Source: an uncultured Christensenella sp. (GTDB lineage: Bacteria > Bacillota > Clostridia > Christensenellales > Borkfalkiaceae). Taken from it: 64,000 bases of DNA. This document shows positions 7,627 through 16,322 of the stretch, piece after piece. Within the stretch, counting starts at the first letter, position 1. Each line of letters starts with the position of its first letter. The stretch lies in assembly GCA_910578195.1 (NCBI GenBank), contig CAJTOY010000004.1, positions 1 to 64,000 of the forward strand, read 5' to 3'. The notes below the pieces were generated by a model. That model ran no database searches. It saw only the letters and a program-made list of their open reading frames with translations, and was not told where the DNA came from. The translations under genes and the position numbers were made by a program.

Positions 7627-8315
7627 TGGCGGAGAATAATATCCCTCTGCACGTCGGAATAATAATGGACGGCAACGGCAGATGGGCGAAAAAACGGCTT
7701 ATGCCCAGAAGCTTCGGGCATAAATCGGGCATGAACAGAATGATAGGGCTTGCCGAGCACGCGCGTGCGAGGGGTATAAAATTCCTCACGGTGTACGCCC
7801 TTTCAACCGAAAACCTTTCCCGCCCCGAAGAGGAGCTGGACGGGCTTTTCGGGCTTTTCCGCAAATATTTCGAAACCAACATAAAAAAGCTGTACGCGGA
7901 CAACGCGCGCGTCAAAGTCATAGGCGACCCGTCGGGTCTGCCCTCCGACATTGCCGGGCTTTTGAAAAAAGCCGAGGAAAATTCGCCAGCAGACGCGGAA
8001 TTCACGCTGCTGTTCGCCATAAATTACGGCAGTCGGGCGGAAATATTAAACGCTGTAAACCGCGCTGTCGAGGGCGGCAAAAAGCTTACCGAAGAGGAAT
8101 TTTCTTCCCTTCTGTACACGGGCGGGATACCTTGCCCCGACATGATTATAAGGACGGGCGGCGAGTGCAGGCTTTCCAACTTTTTAATGTATCAGGCGGC
8201 GTATTCCGAACTCTATTTTACCGACGTGCTTTTCCCCGACTTTACCGACGCCGAGTTCGACAAGGCGCTTGAAAGCTACGCGTCCCGCGAAAGGCGTTTC
8301 GGCAAAATAAAATAA
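7626..8315 (+). CDS. uppS: Isoprenyl (undecaprenyl diphosphate) synthase
   Basis: 229-residue cis-prenyltransferase making the lipid carrier for peptidoglycan. HVGIIMDGNGRWAKKR carries the catalytic Asp and FPP-binding residues; FLTVYALSTENLSRP and the C-terminal RTGGECRLSNFLMYQ are standard. It is slightly shorter than the 250-residue average. The family is GDxRxS/SNF-type, and here the signature reads GGECRLSNF, with the usual D/E variation. Confidence 0.95.
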   Translation: MAENNIPLHVGIIMDGNGRWAKKRLMPRSFGHKSGMNRMIGLAEHARARGIKFLTVYALSTENLSRPEEELDGLFGLFRKYFETNIKKLYADNARVKVIGDPSGLPSDIAGLLKKAEENSPADAEFTLLFAINYGSRAEILNAVNRAVEGGKKLTEEEFSSLLYTGGIPCPDMIIRTGGECRLSNFLMYQAAYSELYFTDVLFPDFTDAEFDKALESYASRERRFGKIK

Positions 8316-8326
8316 GGACACTTATT

Positions 8327-9226
8327 ATGAAGAAAAGAGTTATAACAGGCATAATTTACGTAATTGTTTTAATCGGGCTTGTGGCTATGAAATGGCTTGT
8401 ACCGGACGGCTGGGGCGCATTGGGCTTCGACGCGCTGTTCACGGCGGTTTCGGTTATCGGCTGTATCGAGCTTTTGAAAGCCTTGAAAGAAGAGGGACTG
8501 CCCTTTAAAGCGATTGCGATTTCCTTTTGCGCGGTGATAGTTCCGCTGTACGCCGCGGCTGAAATCGCGTCGGGTCAGGGCTGGCTTGCCGCGCTTATCT
8601 GCGCGGTGGTCTACGCGATAATTCTCACCGTTTTCCACTTCACGTTCGGCGACAAGGAAGGCAAGGGCACCATGAACGCGCTGTTCGCGGCGGGCTACTG
8701 CGGTGTGCTGTGCTGTCTGCTGACGGCGGTCAACCATTTGCAAAATTCCACCCCCGCGATAATTTTATTGTTCCTTGCGGTTGCGCTTACCGACTGTCTG
8801 GCGTTCTTCACGGGTCTGATGTTCAAAAAATGGCTTCCTTACAGAATAGCTCCCAAAATAAGCCCCAACAAGACGATAGTCGGCTGCGTGGGCGGCGTAA
8901 TCGGCGGAATTGCGGGCGCAATTTTAACTTACTTTATCTATTACGGACTTAGCGCGCTTTCGATTGAAACCGTCGACGAGGTCACAAAGCTTGTTTCTAC
9001 GTTCAAGGTCGACGGGCTCATGCTCGTCTGGTTCGTGCTAATCGGCTTCATTGCCTCCGTTGCGGGGCAGGCGGGCGACTTGTTCGAAAGCTATATAAAG
9101 CGCAAAAGCGGCATTAAGGATATGGGCAAAATTCTGCCCGGACACGGCGGCGTTCTGGACAGATTCGACAGCATGCTTTTCGCGGGCGTCGTGGTGCTTC
9201 TCGGGTTCATACTGATAGCCCTTTAA
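8327..9226 (+). CDS. cdsA: Phosphatidate cytidylyltransferase
   Basis: 299-residue polytopic membrane enzyme converting phosphatidic acid and CTP to CDP-diacylglycerol. It has about eight hydrophobic segments and the CdsA signature near the C-terminus (GDLFESYIKRKSGIKDMGK, then LPGHGGVLDRFDS). It closes the pyrH operon and is followed by a terminator. Confidence 0.95.
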   Translation: MKKRVITGIIYVIVLIGLVAMKWLVPDGWGALGFDALFTAVSVIGCIELLKALKEEGLPFKAIAISFCAVIVPLYAAAEIASGQGWLAALICAVVYAIILTVFHFTFGDKEGKGTMNALFAAGYCGVLCCLLTAVNHLQNSTPAIILLFLAVALTDCLAFFTGLMFKKWLPYRIAPKISPNKTIVGCVGGVIGGIAGAILTYFIYYGLSALSIETVDEVTKLVSTFKVDGLMLVWFVLIGFIASVAGQAGDLFESYIKRKSGIKDMGKILPGHGGVLDRFDSMLFAGVVVLLGFILIAL

Positions 9227-9244
9227 AACTTAATTTCAAAAATA

Positions 9245-9268
9245 AAAAGCTCCGTCGGGAGCTTTTAT
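9245..9268 (+). terminator. cdsA terminator
   Basis: AAAAGCTCC (9245-9253) pairs with GGAGCTTTT (9258-9266), loop GTCG. Confidence 0.8.
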
Positions 9269-9274
9269 TATAAT

Positions 9275-9305
9275 TTGTCATTTTTAAAAAATTTTCGGGT
9301 ATAAT
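9275..9305 (+). promoter_or_regulatory. dxr promoter, possibly leaderless
   Basis: TTGTCA (9275-9280), a long 19-nt spacer, TATAAT (9300-9305), then only 5 nt to ATG 9311 and no SD. It is less ideal than the other leaderless candidates because of the spacer. Confidence 0.55.
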
Positions 9306-9310
9306 AATAA

Positions 9311-10402
9311 ATGAAAAAAATATCGTTGATAGGCAGCACGGGAAGCATCGGCAGACAAGTCGTTGAAGTGGTGAAAAACCACCCCGACGAATATAAAATA
9401 GTCGGGGTGGCGGCGTTCGGCGACAGGGAAACCTTCGCCCGACAGACCGGGCTTTTAAAGCCGGAGATTTGCGCGCTCGCCTCCGAGGACTTCGAAAAGG
9501 CTTTAAGCGTCGCCGAATACGGCGACATAGTCTTTAACGCCGCGGGAGGGTTTGCGGGGCTTGCATACAGTCTGAGGGCGGTCAAAGCCAAAAAGACGCT
9601 TGCGCTTGCGAACAAGGAAACGCTGGTCTGCGGCGGGGATATCGTCATGCCCCTTGCGGAAAAGCTGGGCGTGAATATTCTGCCCGTGGACAGCGAGCAC
9701 TCTGCAATCTGGCAGTGTCTGAATTTCGATAGGAAGGCGGCGGTAAGGCGGCTTATCATAACCGCGAGCGGCGGGGCGTTCAGAGATTTGCCGCCCGAAA
9801 AGCTCGACGCGGTGACGCCCGAACAAGCGCTTGCCCACCCGACCTGGAAAATGGGCAAGAAGATAACCGTAGACAGCGCGACGCTTATGAACAAGGGCTA
9901 CGAGGTGATAGAGGCGAACATGCTATACGGCACGCCGTACGCCGATATCGAAACCGTGATACAGCCGCAGAGTATAATTCACTCGCTCGTCGAGTTTACC
10001 GACGGAGCCGTTCTGGCGCAGCTAAGTTACCCGACCATGCTCGTACCCATTCAGCTTGCGCTGAGCTACCCCAAGCGGCTTGATTTGGCGGTCGAGCCTA
10101 TGAATTTCAAAAAGACGTTCGCGCTGGATTTCAGACCGCTCGAACGTGAAAAATACCCTTGTTTCGACCTTGCGCTGAGGTGCGGCGAGGGGGGCGGAAT
10201 TCTTCCGTGCGCGCTGAACGCCGCGGACGAGGAGGGGGTGAAAGCCTTTCTTGCGGGGAAAATAAAATTCACCGATATTTACCGTGTTGCGGACGGCGTA
10301 ATTCAGTCGACGGAAAACGGAAGGGCGGATTCATACGCCCGTCTCGAAGAGGTCGACCGCGTAGCGCGGATTAAAGCGCAAAAAATAATTGAAAGTTTAT
10401 AA
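9311..10402 (+). CDS. dxr: 1-deoxy-D-xylulose 5-phosphate reductoisomerase
   Basis: 363 residues, at the short end for the family (380-400). It catalyses the NADPH-dependent second step of the MEP isoprenoid pathway. Motifs are GSTGSIGRQ for NADPH, LANKETLVCGG, PVDSEHSAIWQCL with metal/substrate ligands, ASGGAFRD, and HPTWKMGKKITVDSATLMNK. It lies 9 nt before rseP, the standard cdsA-dxr-rseP order. It appears to have its own promoter right at the start codon. Confidence 0.95.
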   Translation: MKKISLIGSTGSIGRQVVEVVKNHPDEYKIVGVAAFGDRETFARQTGLLKPEICALASEDFEKALSVAEYGDIVFNAAGGFAGLAYSLRAVKAKKTLALANKETLVCGGDIVMPLAEKLGVNILPVDSEHSAIWQCLNFDRKAAVRRLIITASGGAFRDLPPEKLDAVTPEQALAHPTWKMGKKITVDSATLMNKGYEVIEANMLYGTPYADIETVIQPQSIIHSLVEFTDGAVLAQLSYPTMLVPIQLALSYPKRLDLAVEPMNFKKTFALDFRPLEREKYPCFDLALRCGEGGGILPCALNAADEEGVKAFLAGKIKFTDIYRVADGVIQSTENGRADSYARLEEVDRVARIKAQKIIESL

Positions 10403-10411
10403 AGGATATCG

Positions 10412-11518
10412 ATGGGGCTTTTGTCTGTTTCTTCCGTAATGCATACCGTACTCGCGGTAATCGTTGCGATACTCATTTTACTCGTAATGATAACCGTGCA
10501 CGAGTTCGGGCACTACACTGCGGGAAAGCTTTTAAAATTTAAAATAAACGAGTTTGCGATAGGTTTCGGTCCGAAGCTGTTCAGGCGCGTTTCAAAAAAG
10601 AACGGCGAAGCCTTTTCGATACGTCTTTTCCCGCTCGGCGGGTATTGTGCGTTCGACGGCGAGGACAACGAGGCGGCAAACCCCGACAGCTTCAACAATA
10701 AGGCGCCGTGGAAGCGCATAATCGTGCTTATCGCGGGTCCGCTTATGAATTATATCCTCGCGCTGCTGCTGGTGATTATCTCGATGTTTGCGTTCGGGCA
10801 GATGCTGTTCAAGGTGTCGGCGGTTCGTCCCGCGGACGAAAGCTACGCCGAATACAGTCTGTGCGCCGACGACCTGATAACCAACGTCGACGGCAAGGGC
10901 ATTTATCTGACCACCGATTTAATGACCGCGTTAAACGGCAAAAACGAGGGCGACATAGTCGAAATGAAGGTAATCCGCGGCGGCGAGAAAATGACGGTTG
11001 AAATCAAGCTCCGCGCCGACTGCGACTTCGAAAACTCTTCCGAGACGAATAAGCTGTGGAACGCGCTCGGCGTCGGAACGTACGAAAACGAGGGCGGGGT
11101 ATACTGGGCGGTAGGGGTCGAAAACCACCGCTTCGGGTTTTTCGAGACGATAGGCAGGTCGTTTATGTACTCGTTTAAGATAGCGGGCACCATATTCAAG
11201 GTTTTGGGCGAGCTTTTAACGGGCAGGCTCGGGCTGTCGGCAATGGGCGGACCCGTCACAACGATAAAGCTTACCTCGCAGATAGCTACGCAAAATCTGC
11301 AAAGCTTTTTGGAAATTGCGGCTTATATCGGCGTGAATCTTGCGGTGTTCAATCTGTTGCCCATACCCGCGCTTGACGGCAGCAAGGTTATTTTCTGCCT
11401 TATCGAGTGGATATTCCGAAAACCCGTGCCGCGAAAGATAGAGGCGGTGATACACGCCGCGGGCTTCGTGCTGATTTTGTTGTTTGCGGTGATAGTTGAT
11501 ATTTTACAGTTTGTATAG
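10412..11518 (+). CDS. rseP: Site-2 intramembrane zinc metalloprotease
   Basis: 368-residue RseP/RasP family protease. TVHEFGHY provides HExxH in the first membrane segment; a PDZ-like domain occupies roughly residues 120-200; the third zinc ligand lies in LLPIPALDGSKV near the C-terminal membrane segments. In Firmicutes RasP clears signal peptides and cleaves anti-sigma factors. An AAAGGATATCG SD precedes the ATG. Confidence 0.94.
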   Translation: MGLLSVSSVMHTVLAVIVAILILLVMITVHEFGHYTAGKLLKFKINEFAIGFGPKLFRRVSKKNGEAFSIRLFPLGGYCAFDGEDNEAANPDSFNNKAPWKRIIVLIAGPLMNYILALLLVIISMFAFGQMLFKVSAVRPADESYAEYSLCADDLITNVDGKGIYLTTDLMTALNGKNEGDIVEMKVIRGGEKMTVEIKLRADCDFENSSETNKLWNALGVGTYENEGGVYWAVGVENHRFGFFETIGRSFMYSFKIAGTIFKVLGELLTGRLGLSAMGGPVTTIKLTSQIATQNLQSFLEIAAYIGVNLAVFNLLPIPALDGSKVIFCLIEWIFRKPVPRKIEAVIHAAGFVLILLFAVIVDILQFV

Positions 11519-11520
11519 AC

Positions 11521-11549
11521 AAAGCCGACGGGTTTAACCCGTCGGCTTT
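11521..11549. terminator. Bidirectional terminator after rseP
   Basis: Inverted repeat AAAGCCGACGGGTT/AACCCGTCGGCTTT between convergent genes; it includes the stop codon of the minus-strand gene. Confidence 0.8.
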
Positions 11550-11773
11550 ATTAAAACGTAATAATCTACGATGTCGCCGTCGAAATCGGGAAGCAAAGCG
11601 TTGACGTAATCGGTCAAAGCCGTAAAAAGGCTGTCAAATTGTTTATCAACTGAAATAAACATAAAGCTTTTCCTCAGCATTTCCAACACTTCCGCAATGA
11701 TGGTCAACCCGTAATCATAGGGTTTGAATTCCATTTTTTTACCGTTGATAATCGTTTGAATTTTCTTTTCCAT
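11534..11773 (-). CDS. Hypothetical 79-aa protein paired with an XRE repressor
   Basis: Unrecognised small soluble protein. It is divergently transcribed from the XRE gene at 11905, and an ACTGTCA palindrome lies inside its promoter spacer, so it is likely repressed by that neighbour. Its size and pairing would suit a toxin or phage-type accessory protein, but nothing in the residues proves this. Confidence 0.6.
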   Translation of the reverse strand: MEKKIQTIINGKKMEFKPYDYGLTIIAEVLEMLRKSFMFISVDKQFDSLFTALTDYVNALLPDFDGDIVDYYVLIKPTG

Positions 11774-11829
11774 AGTATGCGCTGTCCTCTCCTGTATGGT
11801 TTGAATTTTCTTCTTTTGGGTGCATATAA

Positions 11830-11885
11830 ATTATAATACTGTCAATGACAGTAAGTCAAGTATTTTACTGTCATTTATAGTAAAA
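11830..11885. promoter_or_regulatory. Divergent promoter with two operators
   Basis: Minus strand: TTGACT (11854-11859), 18 nt, TATAAT (11830-11835). Operator O1 is the perfect palindrome ACTGTCAATGACAGT (11838-11852), inside that spacer. O2 (11863-11885) has TTTTACT...AGTAAAA ends and contains one more ACTGTCA half-site before the XRE gene. The layout is that of a CI/Cro-like autoregulated switch. Confidence 0.7.
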
Positions 11886-11904
11886 TATTTTTTGGGTGAT
11901 TAAA

Positions 11905-12120
11905 ATGATTATGACGGAACAAATAAGAGTTAAGTTACAAGAAGCAATAAAACAGAGTGATATGACACAAAACGAATTAGCCGAAAGAATAGGGGTTATA
12001 CAGCAATCGGTAGCGCAGTATTTATCGGGGCGGGCATTGCCTTCGTTAAGTACTTTTGCAAATATATGTGCGGTGCTCGATTTGGACGCAAACGAAATTT
12101 TATGTATCGCCGATTATTGA
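11905..12120 (+). CDS. Small XRE-family HTH regulator (71 aa)
   Basis: Single Cro/CI-type HTH domain (MTQNELAERIGVIQQSVAQY). ATG 11905 is chosen for a GGTGA SD 6 nt upstream; GTG 11896 and ATG 11911 are alternatives. It probably binds the ACTGTCA operators between itself and the 79-aa gene. A strong terminator follows immediately. Confidence 0.82.
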   Translation: MIMTEQIRVKLQEAIKQSDMTQNELAERIGVIQQSVAQYLSGRALPSLSTFANICAVLDLDANEILCIADY

Positions 12121-12185
12121 AGGGGCGCGGCTTACTGCCGCGCCCCTTTTAACGTGCCCTCCCCCTTCGGTATAAGGGGGAGGGC
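12121..12185. terminator. Two tandem hairpins between convergent genes
   Basis: First: AGGGGCGCGGC/GCCGCGCCCCT (12121-12147) followed by TTT, terminating the XRE gene. Second: GCCCTCCCCCTT/AAGGGGGAGGGC (12156-12185), probably serving the convergent minus-strand operon. Confidence 0.8.
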
Positions 12186-12196
12186 TATAATAAATA

Positions 12197-12847
12197 TTAT
12201 GCAAGTCGGTAGCTTTTGTCGATACGTTCGCAGATTTCCGCGACGGAAACCGAGCCGTCAAGGCAAATCGTGTACCAGCTTTTTTTGTTCATATGATATC
12301 CCGGGAAATACCGTTGCCCGTCCAGCAAACCGGTAAGGGCGGCGGGGTCATAGCGCAAGTCTATAACCGTAACAAGCTCGTCCGAGGGAAGCCCCAGCTT
12401 CCTTTTTGAAACTGTGAGCAAAATGCCGTACCATTTTTTGCTGTCCTTTCTGCGCCAGACGGCGTTCGAGGGAAATGTTTTCCAAAGATATTCAAGCTCG
12501 TCGCCGTAGGTTTTGCGGACGTATTCGATAACCGCATGCGCGCAATCTCCCTTGAAAACGTCTCTTACAAAGCATTTTTCGGCAATCTCGCGCAGCGCCC
12601 GCTCGTACCCGGTGCGGACTTCGCCGACAAAGGCTCCGCCCGCTTCTTTGACGAGGTGCAGGGTATACGGCTCGCCCGTGCTCAAATCGGTCAGTCGGGT
12701 TTTGACCTCATTGTCCGTGCGGGAAATATCCACGCGCAGCGAGAACTGTCCGTCAAGTATTTCGGTTGCGTAAGAATAAATATCTTTGGTTTCGGCAAAC
12801 CCGAATTCTTTCAGCTTTTCAAAATCCGGCGATAAAAACTCGAACAT
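12197..12847 (-). CDS. MmcQ/YjbR-family protein with N-terminal extension
   Basis: 216 residues. The last 110 match the MmcQ/YjbR (DUF419) fold: NAVWRRKDSKKWYGIL, VIDLRYDP, then FPGYHMNKKSWYTICLDG. The first 90 residues form a separate alpha/beta region I do not recognise. It starts 1 nt after the histidine kinase stop codon, so it is the second gene of that operon. The family has a double-wing DNA-binding-like fold but no settled function. Confidence 0.8.
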   Translation of the reverse strand: MFEFLSPDFEKLKEFGFAETKDIYSYATEILDGQFSLRVDISRTDNEVKTRLTDLSTGEPYTLHLVKEAGGAFVGEVRTGYERALREIAEKCFVRDVFKGDCAHAVIEYVRKTYGDELEYLWKTFPSNAVWRRKDSKKWYGILLTVSKRKLGLPSDELVTVIDLRYDPAALTGLLDGQRYFPGYHMNKKSWYTICLDGSVSVAEICERIDKSYRLA

Positions 12848-12848
12848 T

Positions 12849-15482
12849 TTATTTGTTTATGAATTTTAACAGCGTTGCTTGTACGACGTCGATATCGATG
12901 GGCTTCGCTATGTGCGCGTTCATGCCGCAGTCAAGGCACTTTTTCATATCGTCGGCGAACGCGTCCGCGGTCATGGCGATAATGGGCAAATCCTTGTCGG
13001 GGTGGTCGAGCTTTCTGATAGCTTCGGTCGCTTCGTAACCCGTCATAACGGGCATACGGATATCCATAAGTATTGCCTTGTATGTGCCCGGCGCGGATGA
13101 TTTCAGCATATCCACGCAAATCTGTCCGTTTTCGGCGTGGTCGCAGACAATGCCTATACTGTCGAGCAATGTTTCGGCAATTTCCCAGTTGAGCTCGTTA
13201 TCCTCGGCAAGAAGCACTTTAATGCCGTCGAGCTCGTTTTTACTTTCTTCGGCACTCGTAAGGGTTTGCTTCGAAGCGGTGTCGGTGAACTGTTTAAGCC
13301 CGTAGAACAGCGTCGATTTGAACAGCGGCTTATTGAGGAATCCGCAGATACCCGCGGCTTTCGCGTCCTGCTCGATTTCGCTCCAATCGTACGCGGAAAT
13401 AAGCAGTATGGGGATTTCCTCGTTAAGGCGGTTTCTTATCTCCTGCGCGGTCTTTATGCCGTCTATGCCGGGCAGCTTCCAGTCGAGCAAAATTATGTCG
13501 TAGCCTCTGCCCGCGTCGTGCGCCTTGACGGCTTTTTCTATCGCGGTTTCTCCGTCGAGCGACCATTCTCCGTCGATGCCTATGTCTTTAAGCGCCGCAA
13601 CCGTGGTTTCGCACAGCGTCTGGTCGTCGTCGACGACAAGCATTTTCCAAGGGGGAAGAAGCATGTTTTCCTCCTCGATTTCGGCGATTTCGAGGTCGAG
13701 CGTGACGTGGAATTCGGTGCCCTTGCCCGTTTCGCTTTGAAGGTCGATAGTGCCGTGCATGGCGTCGATAATATACTTGGTTATCGACATGCCGAGCCCC
13801 GTGCCCTCGGTCTTGTGAATTCTGCTTTTGTCCTCGCGGGCGAACGATTCGAATACCTTTTTCTGGAATTCGGCGGACATGCCTATGCCGTTGTCCTTGA
13901 CGCGAATATGCGTGCGAATGTATCTGTCGCCTATGGGCGAGGGTTCCTGATTGAGATAAACGCTGATTGTGCCTTCGTCCTGCGTGAACTTGATTGCGTT
14001 GGAGAGAAGGTTCAAAAGCACCTGATTGAGCCTTACGCTGTCGCAGTAGACGTTTTCGTTTGAAACGTCGTGTATGAGCACGTTGAAGTTCTGCTTTTTG
14101 ATTTTAAGCTGCGGCTGGACTATGGTCGTAATTCCGTCGAGTACTTCTCTCAAAGAAATCTGTTCCATATTCAGGGTCATTTTGCCGCTTTCAATTTTCG
14201 ACATGTCGAGCACGTCGTTGATAAGTCCCAAAAGATGTTTACTCGAAAGCGCAATCTTTTTGAGGCATTCTTGTACCTGCTCCTGATTGTCGATATGCGA
14301 GCGGGCGATTGCCGTCATGCCGACGATTGCGTTCATGGGCGTTCTTATGTCATGGCTCATGTTCGAGAGGAATTCGCTTTTCGCTTTGCTTGCTTCGAGC
14401 GCTTCGACCCTTGCCGCTTCGAGCTTTTCCATTGTATTGTGGTTAAATCGCATATATATGACGAACAGCACTACGAGGAGCGCGATGACAACCGCAATGG
14501 TAAAGACAATCATTGCCGTCCATTGCGTGCTGAGCGCGGCGACCATGCTGTCAAGCTCGCCGTTTTCCATTTCGGTTATCAAAAACCACTCGGTGTAGGC
14601 AAGCTTTTTGCAGTAGAAGTGAAGGCTTTTATTCTGCCCCGTGCCGGTACTCTGCAAGTGCACGATATCGGTGTAAACTTCGTTGTTGCTCACCGCATTG
14701 TCAAGCGAGGCAATCAGCCCCTCTACGTTTTTGGTTTCGCCGTACTCGATTTTAAGATGCTCGTAATAGGTGTCGCACGAGCGGTCGCTTATTACGAACC
14801 TGCCGTTTTTATCGATTATGTAGGAGGTGAGGGGGACGCTTTCCTCGTCGCCGTGGTCGGAAGAGTTGATATTGAGCATATCAACCAGATCCTTGTTGGA
14901 AACGCCCGCGATAAGCGCCTTGCATTTCTTGCCGCTCGCCTCGCCCTCGGTCATTGTGTACTTTTCGGTGGGTATGCCTATAATGATAGCGCGGTTTAAA
15001 GTTTCGCCTTCCTCGGTGACGCCCGTGCCTATGCCGATTTTGGGCTCGCCCTCCAAAATGGAGTTTCTGAACAAGTCCTTGTTGGTCAGTTCGAGGGTCT
15101 GTCCGAGGATTGGCTGCATATAGCCTTCGGTGTCGTTGTCCGCCGCATAGTAGAAAGCGAGGAAGGTGAAGTCGCGGATATGCGCGGCTTCCTTCATTTT
15201 CTCGGCGACGTTCTCTTCGTCGTCGTATTCGCTTTCGAGCGCGGTAACCATAGTGAGGCGCTGTGTCATGACGGATTCGAACCTCTGCGCGGTTTCGTCG
15301 CCCATATTCATCATGTACGTCTCGCCTATGCGGTCAACGGTCTTGTTGCTGTTACTGCTCATGTAAACGCCGAGAACGCTGAACAAAACAGCGCAGAAAA
15401 GCACGCACGCAACAATGCTGATAAACATAGTAGACTGCTGTTTATTTTTGAATATGGAACGTTTGTCCGATTTTTCTTTCAT
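12849..15482 (-). CDS. Hybrid sensor histidine kinase with two receiver domains
   Basis: 877 residues. Order: TM1 (about 17-38), an extracytoplasmic sensor of about 270 residues (dCache-like by layout), TM2 near residue 310, HisKA with the H-box FLSNMSHDIRTPMNA, HATPase with N-box LLSNAIKFT and G-boxes DNGIGMS and GTGLGMS, then REC1 (VVDDD...LDWKLPG) and REC2 (LAEDNELN...MDIRMPVMTG). No HPt domain or output regulator is adjacent, so the phosphorelay partner is elsewhere. The start at 15482 is chosen for AAGGAG 6 nt upstream. Confidence 0.9.
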   Translation of the reverse strand: MKEKSDKRSIFKNKQQSTMFISIVACVLFCAVLFSVLGVYMSSNSNKTVDRIGETYMMNMGDETAQRFESVMTQRLTMVTALESEYDDEENVAEKMKEAAHIRDFTFLAFYYAADNDTEGYMQPILGQTLELTNKDLFRNSILEGEPKIGIGTGVTEEGETLNRAIIIGIPTEKYTMTEGEASGKKCKALIAGVSNKDLVDMLNINSSDHGDEESVPLTSYIIDKNGRFVISDRSCDTYYEHLKIEYGETKNVEGLIASLDNAVSNNEVYTDIVHLQSTGTGQNKSLHFYCKKLAYTEWFLITEMENGELDSMVAALSTQWTAMIVFTIAVVIALLVVLFVIYMRFNHNTMEKLEAARVEALEASKAKSEFLSNMSHDIRTPMNAIVGMTAIARSHIDNQEQVQECLKKIALSSKHLLGLINDVLDMSKIESGKMTLNMEQISLREVLDGITTIVQPQLKIKKQNFNVLIHDVSNENVYCDSVRLNQVLLNLLSNAIKFTQDEGTISVYLNQEPSPIGDRYIRTHIRVKDNGIGMSAEFQKKVFESFAREDKSRIHKTEGTGLGMSITKYIIDAMHGTIDLQSETGKGTEFHVTLDLEIAEIEEENMLLPPWKMLVVDDDQTLCETTVAALKDIGIDGEWSLDGETAIEKAVKAHDAGRGYDIILLDWKLPGIDGIKTAQEIRNRLNEEIPILLISAYDWSEIEQDAKAAGICGFLNKPLFKSTLFYGLKQFTDTASKQTLTSAEESKNELDGIKVLLAEDNELNWEIAETLLDSIGIVCDHAENGQICVDMLKSSAPGTYKAILMDIRMPVMTGYEATEAIRKLDHPDKDLPIIAMTADAFADDMKKCLDCGMNAHIAKPIDIDVVQATLLKFINK

Positions 15483-15520
15483 ATTAATTCTCCTTATTCG
15501 GTAATAAATCAACAGTATAC

Positions 15521-15548
15521 ATTATATCATTAATTTTAATTTTGTAAA
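15521..15548 (-). promoter_or_regulatory. Histidine kinase operon promoter
   Basis: Minus strand TTTACA (15543-15548), 16 nt, TATAAT (15521-15526). It lies just downstream of the thiT stop codon, so the kinase is independent of the TPP riboswitch. Confidence 0.65.
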
Positions 15549-15552
15549 GCTT

Positions 15553-16251
15553 TTATTCGGCGACGGGTTTTTCCTTTTTGGACATCACCGCAATAAGCTT
15601 GTCAAACGCCTTCGTTTTGACGAGGGTTAAAAGCACGCACACAGCAATCACGCAGTCGGCGGGCAGATACACGCACTGATATATAAAAGAGTAGACGAAC
15701 ATGTTCGGCGCAGGGATATCCGCCCAGACGGAGTCCTCGGCAAAGAAGATAAAGCCCGAAACGAGGTGGAAGATAAACCTTGCAACGTATACAAGCACCG
15801 TGCCCAGCGCGACCTTAGCCATCAGGGGAAGCTTGCCGAATTTCGCGGCGAAACCCATAAGCCCTATGCTTGCGAAAGCGAGCACATAGTCGAGCACGAA
15901 CGTCATGGGCGTTAAAATGTACGGGTCGGAAATAAAATTGAACAGCCCGAAAATGAGCCCCGCGATAGTCGCCTTAACAGGTCCGAACTTGTACGCGTAA
16001 ATGAGCAGCGGTACGAAGCTTGCGAGAGTAATCGAGCCGCCGTACTGTACGGGCGAAACCTTGATAAAGGACAGCGCGAACGAAGAGGCGAGGCAGACCC
16101 CCGCATACGCGATTTCGGACGTCGTGTACTTTTTGTTGAAGATGCAGATGAGCACCAGCGCGATGACAAGCACGGCGATAGCGCCCAGCGACACCCAGGT
16201 CACTACGTCGGTTACCGTTTCCGAAACGGCGAGAAGAGGAAAGTGAAACAT
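15553..16251 (-). CDS. thiT: Thiamine ECF transporter S component ThiT
   Basis: 232-residue integral membrane protein. It has a hydrophobic N-terminal segment followed by the six-helix S-component fold. ThiT-like features are the YGGSITLASFVPLLIYA helix, LDYVLAFASIGLMG, and ARFIFHLVSGFIFF, whose aromatic/His residues bind thiamine in this family. It needs the shared EcfA-A'-T module, not in this window. An AAGGAG SD precedes the ATG, and a TPP riboswitch with terminator controls it. The N-terminal extra helix is longer than in Lactococcus ThiT. Confidence 0.9.
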   Translation of the reverse strand: MFHFPLLAVSETVTDVVTWVSLGAIAVLVIALVLICIFNKKYTTSEIAYAGVCLASSFALSFIKVSPVQYGGSITLASFVPLLIYAYKFGPVKATIAGLIFGLFNFISDPYILTPMTFVLDYVLAFASIGLMGFAAKFGKLPLMAKVALGTVLVYVARFIFHLVSGFIFFAEDSVWADIPAPNMFVYSFIYQCVYLPADCVIAVCVLLTLVKTKAFDKLIAVMSKKEKPVAE

Positions 16252-16283
16252 AAAAAACTCCTTCTACCGCCGTGAAAGATAAA

Positions 16284-16309
16284 GCGTTCCCCGAAAATGC
16301 GGGGAACGC
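16284..16309 (-). terminator. TPP riboswitch expression-platform terminator
   Basis: GCGTTCCCCG/CGGGGAACGC (arms 16300-16309 and 16284-16293 on the minus strand), loop CATTTT, followed by TTTATCTTT. It stands between the aptamer and the thiT SD. Confidence 0.85.
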
Positions 16310-16322
16310 AAAAAAATCATCT

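Noticed and set aside
13137..15533. Long plus-strand reading frames opposite the histidine kinase
   Set aside because: These are antisense shadows of the kinase caused by G+C-rich third codon positions; the minus-strand product has full domain motifs.
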